A stretch of 10,392 bases of DNA from Candidatus Neomarinimicrobium atlanticum (lineage in GTDB: Bacteria; Fidelibacterota; Marinisomatia; Marinisomatales; Marinisomataceae). The stretch lies in NCBI GenBank assembly GCA_000402815.1, contig AQSA01000031.1:1-10392 (forward strand), given 5' to 3'. This document shows, piece by piece, positions 1 through 6,836 of this stretch (the stretch's first letter is position 1; every line of letters begins with the position of its first letter). The translations under genes were made by a program, and so were the position numbers. Below the pieces are notes generated by a model, which had not been told where the DNA came from, made no database searches, and saw only the letters and a program-made list of their open reading frames with translations.

Positions 1-452
1 TTGATTGCGCAACTTTAGTAGGAGGGGTATTAATTATACTTGGTTTTGCAATGGGATTTACTGGATATCTAGTTGATGCTCAAGTCCCTTTAAAAATTTT
101 ACAGTTTGTAAAAGTGTCAATTGACTCTCCTATAGTATTTTTATTAGCACTGAATATTTTATTGCTGATTGCTGGGTGTATTATGGATGTATTTTCAGCT
201 ATTATTGTTATAGTACCTCTAATTGCCCCACTAGCTATGCATTTTGGTATTGATCCAATCCATTTAGGAATCATTTTTATTGCTAATTTAGAGTTAGGTT
301 ATATTACACCTCCCGTTGGCATGAATTTATTTTTAGCATCTTATCGTTTCAAGAAAGATATGCCAACAATTTATGCAGCTACTATGCCTTACTTTTTTAT
401 AAGGCTAATCGGTGTTTTAATTATAACATATATTCCTTTGTTCTTTTACTGA
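1..452 (+). CDS. dctM: TRAP transporter large permease DctM, C-terminal part (cut by window edge)
   Basis: The frame is open from the first complete codon at position 3 to the TGA at 450-452, so this is the last 149 residues of a longer protein (DctM is usually over 400 residues). DctM is the 12-helix ion-coupled permease of tripartite ATP-independent periplasmic transporters. Seen here are a helix near LIILGFAMGF, a long hydrophobic stretch with the GCIMD motif followed by the proline-spaced VPLIAPLA, then GIDPIHLGIIF and the hallmark NLELGYITPPVGMNLF, and a last hydrophobic C-terminal helix. The NLELGY...TPPVGMNLF wording resembles the DctM of TatT-containing TRAP systems, the type encoded at the other end of the window. 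It ends 22 nt before the PorV-like gene on the same strand. The dctP and dctQ genes expected just upstream are outside the window or displaced to 7475-8705. Confidence 0.93.
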   Translation, partial: DCATLVGGVLIILGFAMGFTGYLVDAQVPLKILQFVKVSIDSPIVFLLALNILLLIAGCIMDVFSAIIVIVPLIAPLAMHFGIDPIHLGIIFIANLELGYITPPVGMNLFLASYRFKKDMPTIYAATMPYFFIRLIGVLIITYIPLFFY

Positions 453-474
453 TTATTATTTATCTTTATCTATT

Positions 475-1410
475 ATGAAATATAAAAACCTGATTGCAAC
501 CGTTATTTTACTATCACAACTTGTTATGGCTCAAGGCCAGGCAGGTTCATTATTTTTATCTATTAACCCAGGTGCGAGGGCGAATGGTATGGGAGAGGCG
601 CAAATTGGAATTGCAAACGATGCTTATGCAACATATTATAACCCCGCTGGCTTGTCTAATTTATCCAATACCCAAGCTTCTTTTATGCACACCAGCTATC
701 TTCCAAATTTAGTGGATGATATGGCATATGATTTTATTACATTTGCTACACCGTTTAGAGAAGATGAAGCAATTGGTGGACATTTTACTTACTTAAATCT
801 TGGAGACCAGATAAGTACAGATGCAAATGGTGCTGAACTAGGTTCATTTTCTAGTTATATGTATGCACTAAATTTATCTTATTCTAAAAAAATTGATGAT
901 GATTCATCTTGGGGTTTAAATGGAAAATATTTTTATCAAGAACTTGCTGTTATAAGCAGTCTTGACGCTTCAAGCAGTAGCGTTGCATTCGATGTTGGTT
1001 ATTTTAAGCGTAATGCTATGGATAATCCTAATCTGACGATGGGTGCTGTATTAACAAATGTAGGTCCAGGAGTTAGTTTTGGTGATGGTGAAGAAGACCC
1101 ATTACCTACCAAGCTTGGTTTAGGTTTAGGCTATTTAGCTCTAGAAGGAAAGGCAAATTTAGCATTTGATTTAAATTATGAAGTAAACGATCAGTCAATG
1201 GTTACTAATCTTGGAGTAGAATACTATCTTGTAGAAGATTTCGCATTAAGAGCAGGTATCATGAACGATCCATCCGGTGATTTAAGTTATACAACTCTTG
1301 GTTTAGGTGCTCGTATAGATGCACTTGGATTTGATGTAAGCTATATCATGGGGGGAGAGCTTGATCCACATTCAAATATGGTGAGATTCTCTTTAAGTGG
1401 TTCTTTCTAA
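475..1410 (+). CDS. PorV/PorQ-family outer-membrane beta-barrel protein
   Basis: This 311-residue protein starts with an export signal (charged MKYK, hydrophobic core, likely cleavage after VMA near residue 20). The mature N-terminus carries the family signature: a GSLFLSINPGARANGMGEA-type stretch followed by AYATYYNPAGLSNL. This is typical of the PorV/PorQ (UPF0164, FadL-like barrel) proteins of the FCB group. The rest alternates polar and aromatic residues as in beta-strands, and the chain ends in a terminal Phe, as expected of a BAM substrate. PorV in Bacteroidota is a shuttle of the type IX secretion system, but this family also holds many proteins of unknown role and the present one is shorter than classical PorV. 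Assignment to secretion is therefore not supported by sequence alone. No Shine-Dalgarno is visible before ATG 475. It lies between dctM (22 nt gap) and the BamD-like gene (31 nt gap). Confidence 0.85.
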   Translation: MKYKNLIATVILLSQLVMAQGQAGSLFLSINPGARANGMGEAQIGIANDAYATYYNPAGLSNLSNTQASFMHTSYLPNLVDDMAYDFITFATPFREDEAIGGHFTYLNLGDQISTDANGAELGSFSSYMYALNLSYSKKIDDDSSWGLNGKYFYQELAVISSLDASSSSVAFDVGYFKRNAMDNPNLTMGAVLTNVGPGVSFGDGEEDPLPTKLGLGLGYLALEGKANLAFDLNYEVNDQSMVTNLGVEYYLVEDFALRAGIMNDPSGDLSYTTLGLGARIDALGFDVSYIMGGELDPHSNMVRFSLSGSF

Positions 1411-1441
1411 CCCTGAACTAAGATAGCAAATAGTATCTAAT

Positions 1442-2185
1442 ATGAAATTCGTATTTATCTCAATTATTTTTTTTATGACCGGTTGTGGTTGGGCCAATCC
1501 TTTTGATGATAATATTCCTTATAAAACTAGATTTGAAGATGGTTTAGTATTCTTTGAGGATGAAAAGTATCCAAAGGCAGCGCAACAATTTGACATTATT
1601 GTCGACAGAGGATCACATACTGACTTGGGAGACGATGCATTATTCTTCTTAGCAGAATCTTATTTCCTAGACGAAGACTATGAATTGGCTCTTATTGAAT
1701 ATGAAAAATTAGTTTCAAGAATGGGCTTTAGTCCTTATATCGAGAAAACTCGATGGAGAATATGTGAAACGTTGATGGCTTTATCTCCAAATTACTATCA
1801 CGATCAAGAATCTAGTAGAAAGGCTATCATAGAAATACAGCAATTTTTAGATGACTATCCTTCATCTACTTATTCTGTAGGTGCAGATAGGCTTATTAAA
1901 GATCTTAGGCTGAGGTTAGCTCAAAAAAATATGGAAACAGGAGAGCTTTACGTTAAGTTGAAAGCTTATGACTCAGCTATCGTTGCTTATAAAATTGTGA
2001 TAAGTGATTATTATGATACAAGATATTACAGGGATGCAAATTTAGAGGTAATGCGCTGTTTGGTACTCTTAAACCAAAACCAAGAAGCCCAAGAATTTTT
2101 TGATAGCCTAAAGGCAAATAGTGATTCATTAGTTAATGAAAGTTTTAAAGAATTAGCTTCAGACATCTTAAATAACAACTCCTAA
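1442..2185 (+). CDS. bamD: BamD-like outer-membrane assembly lipoprotein
   Basis: A 247-residue lipoprotein with a short signal peptide ending in the lipobox MTGC (Cys15 would be lipidated). It then has TPR-type helical repeats: YKTRFEDGLVFFEDEKYPKAAQQF (residues ~27-50), ALFFLAESYFLDEDYELALIEYEKLV (~66-91) and a further pair near 170-215. The spacing, the PYIEKTRWRICETLMALSP segment and the HDQESSRKAIIEIQQFLDDYPSS segment match BamD/YfiO, which holds the BAM complex to BamA and helps insert beta-barrels in the outer membrane. Length is close to the usual 245 residues. It directly follows a beta-barrel gene, which fits an envelope role. The start at ATG 1442 is set by the signal peptide; no strong ribosome-binding site is seen. 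A generic TPR lipoprotein (YbgF/CpoB type) is the alternative, but the repeat layout fits BamD better. Confidence 0.85.
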   Translation: MKFVFISIIFFMTGCGWANPFDDNIPYKTRFEDGLVFFEDEKYPKAAQQFDIIVDRGSHTDLGDDALFFLAESYFLDEDYELALIEYEKLVSRMGFSPYIEKTRWRICETLMALSPNYYHDQESSRKAIIEIQQFLDDYPSSTYSVGADRLIKDLRLRLAQKNMETGELYVKLKAYDSAIVAYKIVISDYYDTRYYRDANLEVMRCLVLLNQNQEAQEFFDSLKANSDSLVNESFKELASDILNNNS

Positions 2186-2197
2186 GGTAGTTAAATT

Positions 2198-2779
2198 ATG
2201 AAAACCTGTATATTTGGCGGTACTTTTGACCCTCCTCATATTGGACATCTCTTGATTGCTCAGACCATTATCGAGTCTGAAAACTTTGAAAGGTTAATAT
2301 TCGTTCCTGCAAATATCTCTCCTGCAAAACAAGGTAAAATTATATCATCTTCAAAGAAAAGATTAGACATGCTCAACATGGCTCTTACAAGTAATGATAA
2401 TTTTGAGATTTCTGATTTTGAAATTAATAAAGGAGATGTTAGTTATACCGTTGACACTATTAAAGAGTTTGCTAATAATCTGAATTTAGATAAGAAGGAT
2501 TTATATTTTTTAATGGGTAGTGATACTTTACGAGAATTTTATAAGTGGAAAGATCCTGAAAAAATTATGAGTTTATGTAACATTATTGTTGCTATTAGGC
2601 CGGGTTTCACGCCAAGCGATATACCGCAGTGGGTCCTAGATGAAGTACATTTTGCTAATATACCTCAATTTGAAATTTCATCTACGACTATCAGGGCACG
2701 TTGGAGGGATGGTAAAACAATCAGATATATGGTACCAAAAGAAGTTTGGGAATATATCAATAAAAATGGACTATACTAG
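2198..2779 (+). CDS. nadD: Nicotinate-nucleotide adenylyltransferase
   Basis: NadD transfers AMP from ATP to nicotinate mononucleotide, giving deamido-NAD in the cytoplasmic NAD pathway. The 193-residue protein has the nucleotidyltransferase signature GGTFDPPHIGH at residues 7-17 (the T/HxGH element that binds ATP phosphates). It also has FVPANISPAKQGK in the substrate region, the FLMGSDTL segment and the C-terminal ISSTTIR motif at 160-166, all standard for NadD. Length is normal and no key residue is missing. A partial Shine-Dalgarno (AAGG, 2184-2187) lies 10 nt before ATG 2198 and overlaps the bamD stop codon. The stop codon TAG shares its last base with the GTG start of the next gene, which suggests coupled translation. 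Confidence 0.96.
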   Translation: MKTCIFGGTFDPPHIGHLLIAQTIIESENFERLIFVPANISPAKQGKIISSSKKRLDMLNMALTSNDNFEISDFEINKGDVSYTVDTIKEFANNLNLDKKDLYFLMGSDTLREFYKWKDPEKIMSLCNIIVAIRPGFTPSDIPQWVLDEVHFANIPQFEISSTTIRARWRDGKTIRYMVPKEVWEYINKNGLY

Positions 2780-3708
2780 TGTTGTCTAGCATATTCTTTT
2801 TAATAACTGGTTCTATTGGTTTATTTTATGGTTCAGAGTGGTTAATTGATGGAGCAAAAGATATAGCAAAGAAGTTTAAAATTTCTGATCTAGTCATTGG
2901 ATTGACAATTGTTTCTATAGGAACCTCATTTCCTGAGCTAATAGTTGGAATTATTTCTTCTTTTGAAGGACATAATGATTTTGTTATTGGTAACGTACTA
3001 GGATCTAACGTTGCAAATATCGGATTAGCTTTGGGGTTACCTGCAATTTTTTATAAAATGAATTTTGAATATAAGAATGTAATATCTGCATTTTCTTATA
3101 ATCTATTAGCTTGTGGCGCTCTCTATTATATCATTCTTGATAATCGTATTGATTATTCAGACTCTCAGATACTTCTATTTTTATTTATTATATATATTAT
3201 TGCTAGTTTCCTGAGGCCAAATATTACTTCTTGTGATGGTGAGCTTGAAAATAAAAAGAAAGTTTGTTTAAAAAAATCATTTGGAAGATTGTTTGCTGGG
3301 TCAATAATGCTATATGCCGGTTCTGAGCTTTTCATTTCAAATGGAGCATCTCCTTTAGTTCGCGAGTTTGGATTTTCTGAAAAAGCAATTGGCATGACTG
3401 TTGTAGCTATAGGAACGTCTCTTCCTGAGCTATTTGTCACTCTGATGGCACTTTCGAAGAAAGAGGTGGGTATATCATTGGGTAATATTATTGGATCGAA
3501 TATTTTCAATATTTTATTTGTTTTAGGTGTGGTAGGCTTTATAAGCCCTCTTCAAGTGAGCGATGTATCCTTTGAATTATTCTTTGGAGTGGGATTATTG
3601 CTCTTGTTAGCCTTGCTAAGCTTTTTTTATAAAGGGCTCAATAAATTATCTGGTTTTTTATTGGTATCAATATATGTCTTATTTCTTTATCTTCAGTTCT
3701 ATGGTTGA
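2779..3708 (+). CDS. CaCA-family Na+/Ca2+ (or K+-dependent) antiporter, YrbG-like
   Basis: A 309-residue integral membrane protein with the two inverted alpha-repeats that define calcium/cation antiporters. The first has GTSFPEL at 48-54 and GNVLGSNVAN at 71-80; the second has GTSLPEL at 212-218 and GNIIGSNIFN at 235-244. The acidic residues E53 and E217 and the Asn/Ser of the GSN motifs are the ion-binding positions in this family, and all are present. About ten hydrophobic helices are visible, with a central loop rich in Lys/Glu (~150-166). It resembles bacterial YrbG-type exchangers that expel Ca2+ against Na+ at the inner membrane; the actual ion cannot be read from the sequence. The start is GTG 2779, overlapping the nadD stop by one base; a TTG immediately follows as an alternative. 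The 3' end overlaps ftsE by 8 nt. Confidence 0.93.
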   Translation: MLSSIFFLITGSIGLFYGSEWLIDGAKDIAKKFKISDLVIGLTIVSIGTSFPELIVGIISSFEGHNDFVIGNVLGSNVANIGLALGLPAIFYKMNFEYKNVISAFSYNLLACGALYYIILDNRIDYSDSQILLFLFIIYIIASFLRPNITSCDGELENKKKVCLKKSFGRLFAGSIMLYAGSELFISNGASPLVREFGFSEKAIGMTVVAIGTSLPELFVTLMALSKKEVGISLGNIIGSNIFNILFVLGVVGFISPLQVSDVSFELFFGVGLLLLLALLSFFYKGLNKLSGFLLVSIYVLFLYLQFYG

Positions 3709-4354
3709 GTTTAAAAATATCACATATAATTACTCGTCAAAATCTGGAATCTATGATGTCGATTTAAGTATTCAAGATAATGAATTCTGTTTCTTGGTTG
3801 GTCCTACAGGGTCTGGAAAAAGCACATTCTTAAAACTTTTATATTTTGACCTTTTTCCTGATAAGGGTGATGTCAGAGTTTTAAAATATCTTTCTTCAAA
3901 GATAAAGAAAAAAGATATTCATAGAGCAAGAAAAAAAATCGGAGTTATTTTTCAAGATTATAAGCTATTAAAACAAAGAACAGTCTATGAAAATATAGCG
4001 CTTCCATTGCATATAAACGGTATTGGAAGAAAAAAAATATCCAATCTGGTAAATGAAGCCTTAGAATTAACAGAGCTATCTAGATATTCAAGGAAATTTC
4101 CTAATGAACTATCTGGAGGAGAACAACAAAGGGTTTGTATTGCACGAGCAATTGTTAAAAATCCAGATATAATTTTAGCAGATGAGCCTACTGGAAATCT
4201 CGACCCAACGACAGGGCACAAAATTTTAAGGATATTAGAGCAAATCAACAAAGAGGGTACATGTGTAATAATGGCTACGCACAACTATAAATTAATAACA
4301 GAAAAACCCTATAGAGTTATAGAGCTAGATCAGGGTAGAGTGGTGAGTGAATGA
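3701..4354 (+). CDS. ftsE: Cell-division ABC transporter ATP-binding protein FtsE
   Basis: FtsE is the cytoplasmic ATPase of the FtsEX complex, which controls peptidoglycan hydrolases at the septum. The 217-residue protein carries the complete ABC ATPase set: Walker A GPTGSGKS (34-41), Q-loop with FQD (84-86), signature LSGGEQQR (137-144), Walker B IILADE (157-162, catalytic E162), D-loop NLD and switch His194 in MATHN. I chose ATG 3701 because MVEFKNITYNY is the normal FtsE N-terminus; an upstream in-frame ATG at 3674 would add nine residues inside the antiporter gene with no family support. It overlaps the antiporter by 8 nt and ftsX by 4 nt (ATGA). The C-terminus is short, as is normal for FtsE. 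Being paired with ftsX separates it from the similar LolD-type ATPases. Confidence 0.94.
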   Translation: MVEFKNITYNYSSKSGIYDVDLSIQDNEFCFLVGPTGSGKSTFLKLLYFDLFPDKGDVRVLKYLSSKIKKKDIHRARKKIGVIFQDYKLLKQRTVYENIALPLHINGIGRKKISNLVNEALELTELSRYSRKFPNELSGGEQQRVCIARAIVKNPDIILADEPTGNLDPTTGHKILRILEQINKEGTCVIMATHNYKLITEKPYRVIELDQGRVVSE

Positions 4355-5208
4355 TTGATAAAATAGCATTTCTTTTTGCCGAAGGATTAAAAAATTTTTT
4401 AAGAAATAAGTTGACCAACTTCTTATGTGTAATAACAATTTTAATTAATTTTACCATACTTGGAACTTTTTTTGTTGTAGGTTTCAACACAGATAGTCTT
4501 GTTGATTTCTTTCGATCAAAGTACACGTTTGAAATTTTTTTGAATGATGAAGTAGATTTAAAGCAATCAAATACTATTGTTACTGACTTAAAGGCAAATT
4601 CAGCTATATCATCAGTCATGCTAATTGATAAAGAAAAATCTGCAGATATTTTCTTGAAAGAATTTGGAGAAAATGTTGAAGATATGTTAGGATACAATCC
4701 CTTACCAATATCTTTAAAAATTTCCCTCCAAAAAGATAATTTTGATTTAAAGAAGATAGAGTTATTGATTGATGAAATAGAAGGCTACAACTTTGTAGAT
4801 AGCGTAGAATATCGAGGTGCTTACATTGATAGTATTGAGGATAGAATCAATCTTTTTATTTTCCTATTTTTAGTGTTAGTGATTGGAATCGTTTTTATTT
4901 CAATTCAGATGATATCAAATACAGTGAAGCTTTCTATGTCAAATCGAAGTGATTTCATTGAAATATTACAGTATAATGGAGCTTCTAATATGTTTATAAA
5001 AATACCCTTTTTTATTGAATCGATATTACAATCTACTATAGGAGCATTTATTGCTTTTTTATTAGTGAATTATAGTTTCATTGTAATAAATTCCTACTTC
5101 AATTTGAATATACAAGTTGATGATGTTTTATGGGCTTGGATGATTGGCTTATCTTTGATAATAGGCATATATGCATCTAATAGAGCGATGAAAAGAATAT
5201 TATTATGA
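4351..5208 (+). CDS. ftsX: Cell-division protein FtsX, permease-like subunit
   Basis: FtsX is the membrane partner of FtsE; it does not transport a substrate but passes ATPase-driven movement to periplasmic cell-wall hydrolase regulators. The 285-residue protein has the expected four helices. Helix 1 spans about 24-44, then comes a periplasmic domain of about 120 residues that includes FEIFLNDEVD and the DKEKSADIFLKEFGENV segment. The other three span about 166-188, 220-242 and 259-276. The N-terminal FAEGLKNFLRNKLTNF and the loop after helix 2 (SNTVKLSMSNRSDFIEILQYNGAS) are typical of FtsX, the latter contacting FtsE. Both ends are coupled: its ATG lies in the ftsE stop (ATGA at 4351-4354), and its TGA overlaps the grpE start. 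No hydrolase or EnvC-like partner is encoded in this window. Confidence 0.93.
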   Translation: MIDKIAFLFAEGLKNFLRNKLTNFLCVITILINFTILGTFFVVGFNTDSLVDFFRSKYTFEIFLNDEVDLKQSNTIVTDLKANSAISSVMLIDKEKSADIFLKEFGENVEDMLGYNPLPISLKISLQKDNFDLKKIELLIDEIEGYNFVDSVEYRGAYIDSIEDRINLFIFLFLVLVIGIVFISIQMISNTVKLSMSNRSDFIEILQYNGASNMFIKIPFFIESILQSTIGAFIAFLLVNYSFIVINSYFNLNIQVDDVLWAWMIGLSLIIGIYASNRAMKRILL

Positions 5209-5711
5209 ACAAAAAAGTAAAAAACGGATCAAGTAGTTCGCCTGTTAGCGAAAAAGCTACTTCAACGAAGAAAATGACAAAGAAAGATTTAGAGATTGTC
5301 ATTAAATCCCTAGAGGATAAACAGCTCAGATTAAAAGCTGAATTTGATAATTTCAGAAAAAGAAAAGAATCTGAAATTTCTGCACTTTTTAAGTACGAAG
5401 GTAAAAATTTCATTATTGATTTTCTATCTATTTTAGATAACATAAATAGAGGAATTGATTCGTATAAAGATGAAAATACAAAGAAAGCATTAAGGCTCAT
5501 TAGGCAAGATTTTTTGAAAAAAATGAATGATAAAGAAATTAAAGAATTTGGAAAAGTTGGAGATATCTTTAATCCAGAATTACATGAAGCTCTTACCACT
5601 GCAAGCTTTAAAGATAAAAAAGACGATGAAATAGTTGAAGTTTATGAGTTAGGCTTTAAATATAAAGATTTGATTATAAGGCATGCAAAAGTCGTGGTAA
5701 ATAAAAAATGA
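5205..5711 (+). CDS. grpE: Nucleotide exchange factor GrpE
   Basis: GrpE releases ADP from DnaK and so drives the Hsp70 folding cycle in the cytoplasm. The 168-residue protein has a polar, Ser/Lys-rich, disordered N-terminus (1-24). A long charged helix follows, suited to the GrpE dimer coiled coil (~24-65, with AEFDNFRKRKESE). Next comes the helical bundle LSILDNINRGID, and then the C-terminal beta-domain that contacts DnaK, with the family motif FNPELHEAL at 122-130 and a typical end (LIIRHAKVVVNKK). Length is at the low end of normal. Its ATG overlaps the ftsX stop and its stop overlaps the dnaJ ATG, each by 4 nt. There is no HrcA gene and no CIRCE-like inverted repeat nearby, so heat control, if any, would have to act from elsewhere. 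A bulged hairpin lies in its first codons (5232-5261). Confidence 0.94.
   Translation: MNKKVKNGSSSSPVSEKATSTKKMTKKDLEIVIKSLEDKQLRLKAEFDNFRKRKESEISALFKYEGKNFIIDFLSILDNINRGIDSYKDENTKKALRLIRQDFLKKMNDKEIKEFGKVGDIFNPELHEALTTASFKDKKDDEIVEVYELGFKYKDLIIRHAKVVVNKK
5232..5261 (+). promoter_or_regulatory. Bulged stem-loop inside the 5' coding region of grpE
   Basis: AGTAG-TTCGC (5232-5241) can pair with GCGAA (5248-5252) and CTACT (5257-5261). This gives a ten-pair stem with a six-base loop (CTGTTA) and a four-base bulge (AAAG) on the 3' side. It begins 27 nt after the grpE start codon. The pairing is seen directly; any regulatory role (for example heat-sensitive translation or an mRNA processing site) is inference. 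A chance hairpin is quite possible. Confidence 0.25.
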
Positions 5712-6790
5712 AAGATTTCTATGACATATTAGGCGTATCTAAAGACACTCCAGAAAATGAAATAAAGCGCGCATATCGCAAAATTGCTATGAAGTATCAT
5801 CCTGATAGAAATCCCGATAATAAGGATGCTGAAAAAAAGTTTAAAGAAGCAGCTGAAGCATATTCAATTTTAGGGGATGCTTCTAAAAGGCAAAAGTATG
5901 ATCAATTTGGCCATTCCGCATTTAACGGGATGGGTGGAGGACAATCAGGATTTAATTCTATGAATATGGATGATATCTTCAATCAATTTGGAGATATTTT
6001 TGGTGGAAATAATCCATTTGAATCATTTTTTTCTGGAGGAAGGTCTTCATCTAAGCCTAGAAGTGGAGGTGATGTTAAGGTTAAAATCGAAGTATCTTAT
6101 GCTGAAATCGTCAATGGCGGAGAAAAAAAAATTAAACTAAGAAGACTTAAGTTGGCAGATGGAGCCACTTTTTCAAATTGTTCAATGTGCAATGGATTGG
6201 GTCAAGTAACTAGAGTTACTAATTCTTTCTTAGGCCAAATGCGATCTACATCAGTTTGTCCCGAGTGTAAAGGCTACGGTAAGACCATTGATAAAATTCC
6301 ATCTGGCGCAGATAAAAATGGGATGATTAAAAAAGAAGAAACAATCAAAATAAAAATACCAGTCGGCGTAGAGAATGGTAATTATATGACTCTAGAATCG
6401 CAAGGACATGAAGATATTAATCGTAATGCAGGAGATTTATATGTATTCTTTGAAGAGGAAGAGCATGAACATTTCTCTAGATACGGAAACGATGTTTTAT
6501 TGCAAGTGAAAGTTGGTTATTCGCAGGTTGTTTTTGGGGATAAAATTGATATTCCAACAATCAATGGCCATGCCAGCTTGAAGATTCCTTCAGGTCTCCA
6601 GCCTGGTCAGATTTTAAGAATTAAAGGTAAAGGGTTTTCTAAGCTTGGAAAGACAAGCAGAGGCGATCAGCTTGTTAAGGTTCAAGTAGATGTACCTAAA
6701 AATCTTTCAAAAGATGAAAAAAGAATTATTAAAGAGTATTATGAAATAGAAAAAGATAAAGACATTAAATTTGAGAAATTTGAGGATTAA
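5708..6790 (+). CDS. dnaJ: Chaperone protein DnaJ with a reduced zinc-binding domain
   Basis: DnaJ delivers clients to DnaK and stimulates its ATPase. The 360-residue protein has an N-terminal J domain with the essential HPD at 31-33. A Gly/Phe/Ser/Asn-rich linker follows (~73-120), including two GDIFGG/DDIFNQF-like repeats, and the two C-terminal client-binding beta-domains run from ~205 on, with VKIPSG-type and GDLYVFF motifs. Between them, canonical DnaJ has four CxxCxGxG motifs holding two zinc ions. Here only two are present: C158/C161 (CSMCNGLG) and C184/C187 (CPECKGYG). By position and flanking sequence these are motifs 2 and 3. Motif 1 is absent after EKKIKLRRLKLADG, and the motif 4 position reads IPSGADKNGM without cysteines. 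The grpE neighbour (4-nt overlap) and full length otherwise support this as the main DnaJ rather than a CbpA-type paralogue. Confidence 0.95.
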   Translation: MKDFYDILGVSKDTPENEIKRAYRKIAMKYHPDRNPDNKDAEKKFKEAAEAYSILGDASKRQKYDQFGHSAFNGMGGGQSGFNSMNMDDIFNQFGDIFGGNNPFESFFSGGRSSSKPRSGGDVKVKIEVSYAEIVNGGEKKIKLRRLKLADGATFSNCSMCNGLGQVTRVTNSFLGQMRSTSVCPECKGYGKTIDKIPSGADKNGMIKKEETIKIKIPVGVENGNYMTLESQGHEDINRNAGDLYVFFEEEEHEHFSRYGNDVLLQVKVGYSQVVFGDKIDIPTINGHASLKIPSGLQPGQILRIKGKGFSKLGKTSRGDQLVKVQVDVPKNLSKDEKRIIKEYYEIEKDKDIKFEKFED

Positions 6791-6826
6791 TATCTTGCTA
6801 TGTTCTTGATTTATTGTAAATTCTGT

Positions 6827-6830
6827 GGAG
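6827..6830 (+). promoter_or_regulatory. Shine-Dalgarno site of the unknown membrane-anchored gene
   Basis: GGAG lies six bases before ATG 6837. It is one of the few clear Shine-Dalgarno sites in the window and decides the start: an in-frame GTG at 6825 would place the start within the ribosome-binding site itself. Confidence 0.6.
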
Positions 6831-6836
6831 CCTAAA

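Noticed and set aside
1421..1438. Inverted repeat AGATA/TATCT in the gap between the PorV-like gene and bamD
   Set aside because: Five A/T-rich pairs with an eight-base loop and no T-run; too weak for a terminator or operator.
3535..3547. Small palindrome GGCTT-TAT-AAGCC
   Set aside because: Five pairs within a coding region, no second copy noticed and no regulatory context; likely chance.
3607..3628. Short stem TTAGC/GCTAA followed by a run of seven T, resembling an intrinsic terminator
   Set aside because: It lies inside the antiporter coding sequence, the stem has only five pairs (two G-C), and ending transcription here would cut off ftsE, which overlaps this gene.
6795..6822. Possible promoter TTGCTA, 16-nt spacer, TAAATT before the unknown membrane-anchored gene
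   Set aside because: The -10 match is poor and AT-rich gaps give such hits by chance; promoter consensus in the FCB group also differs from the E. coli type.
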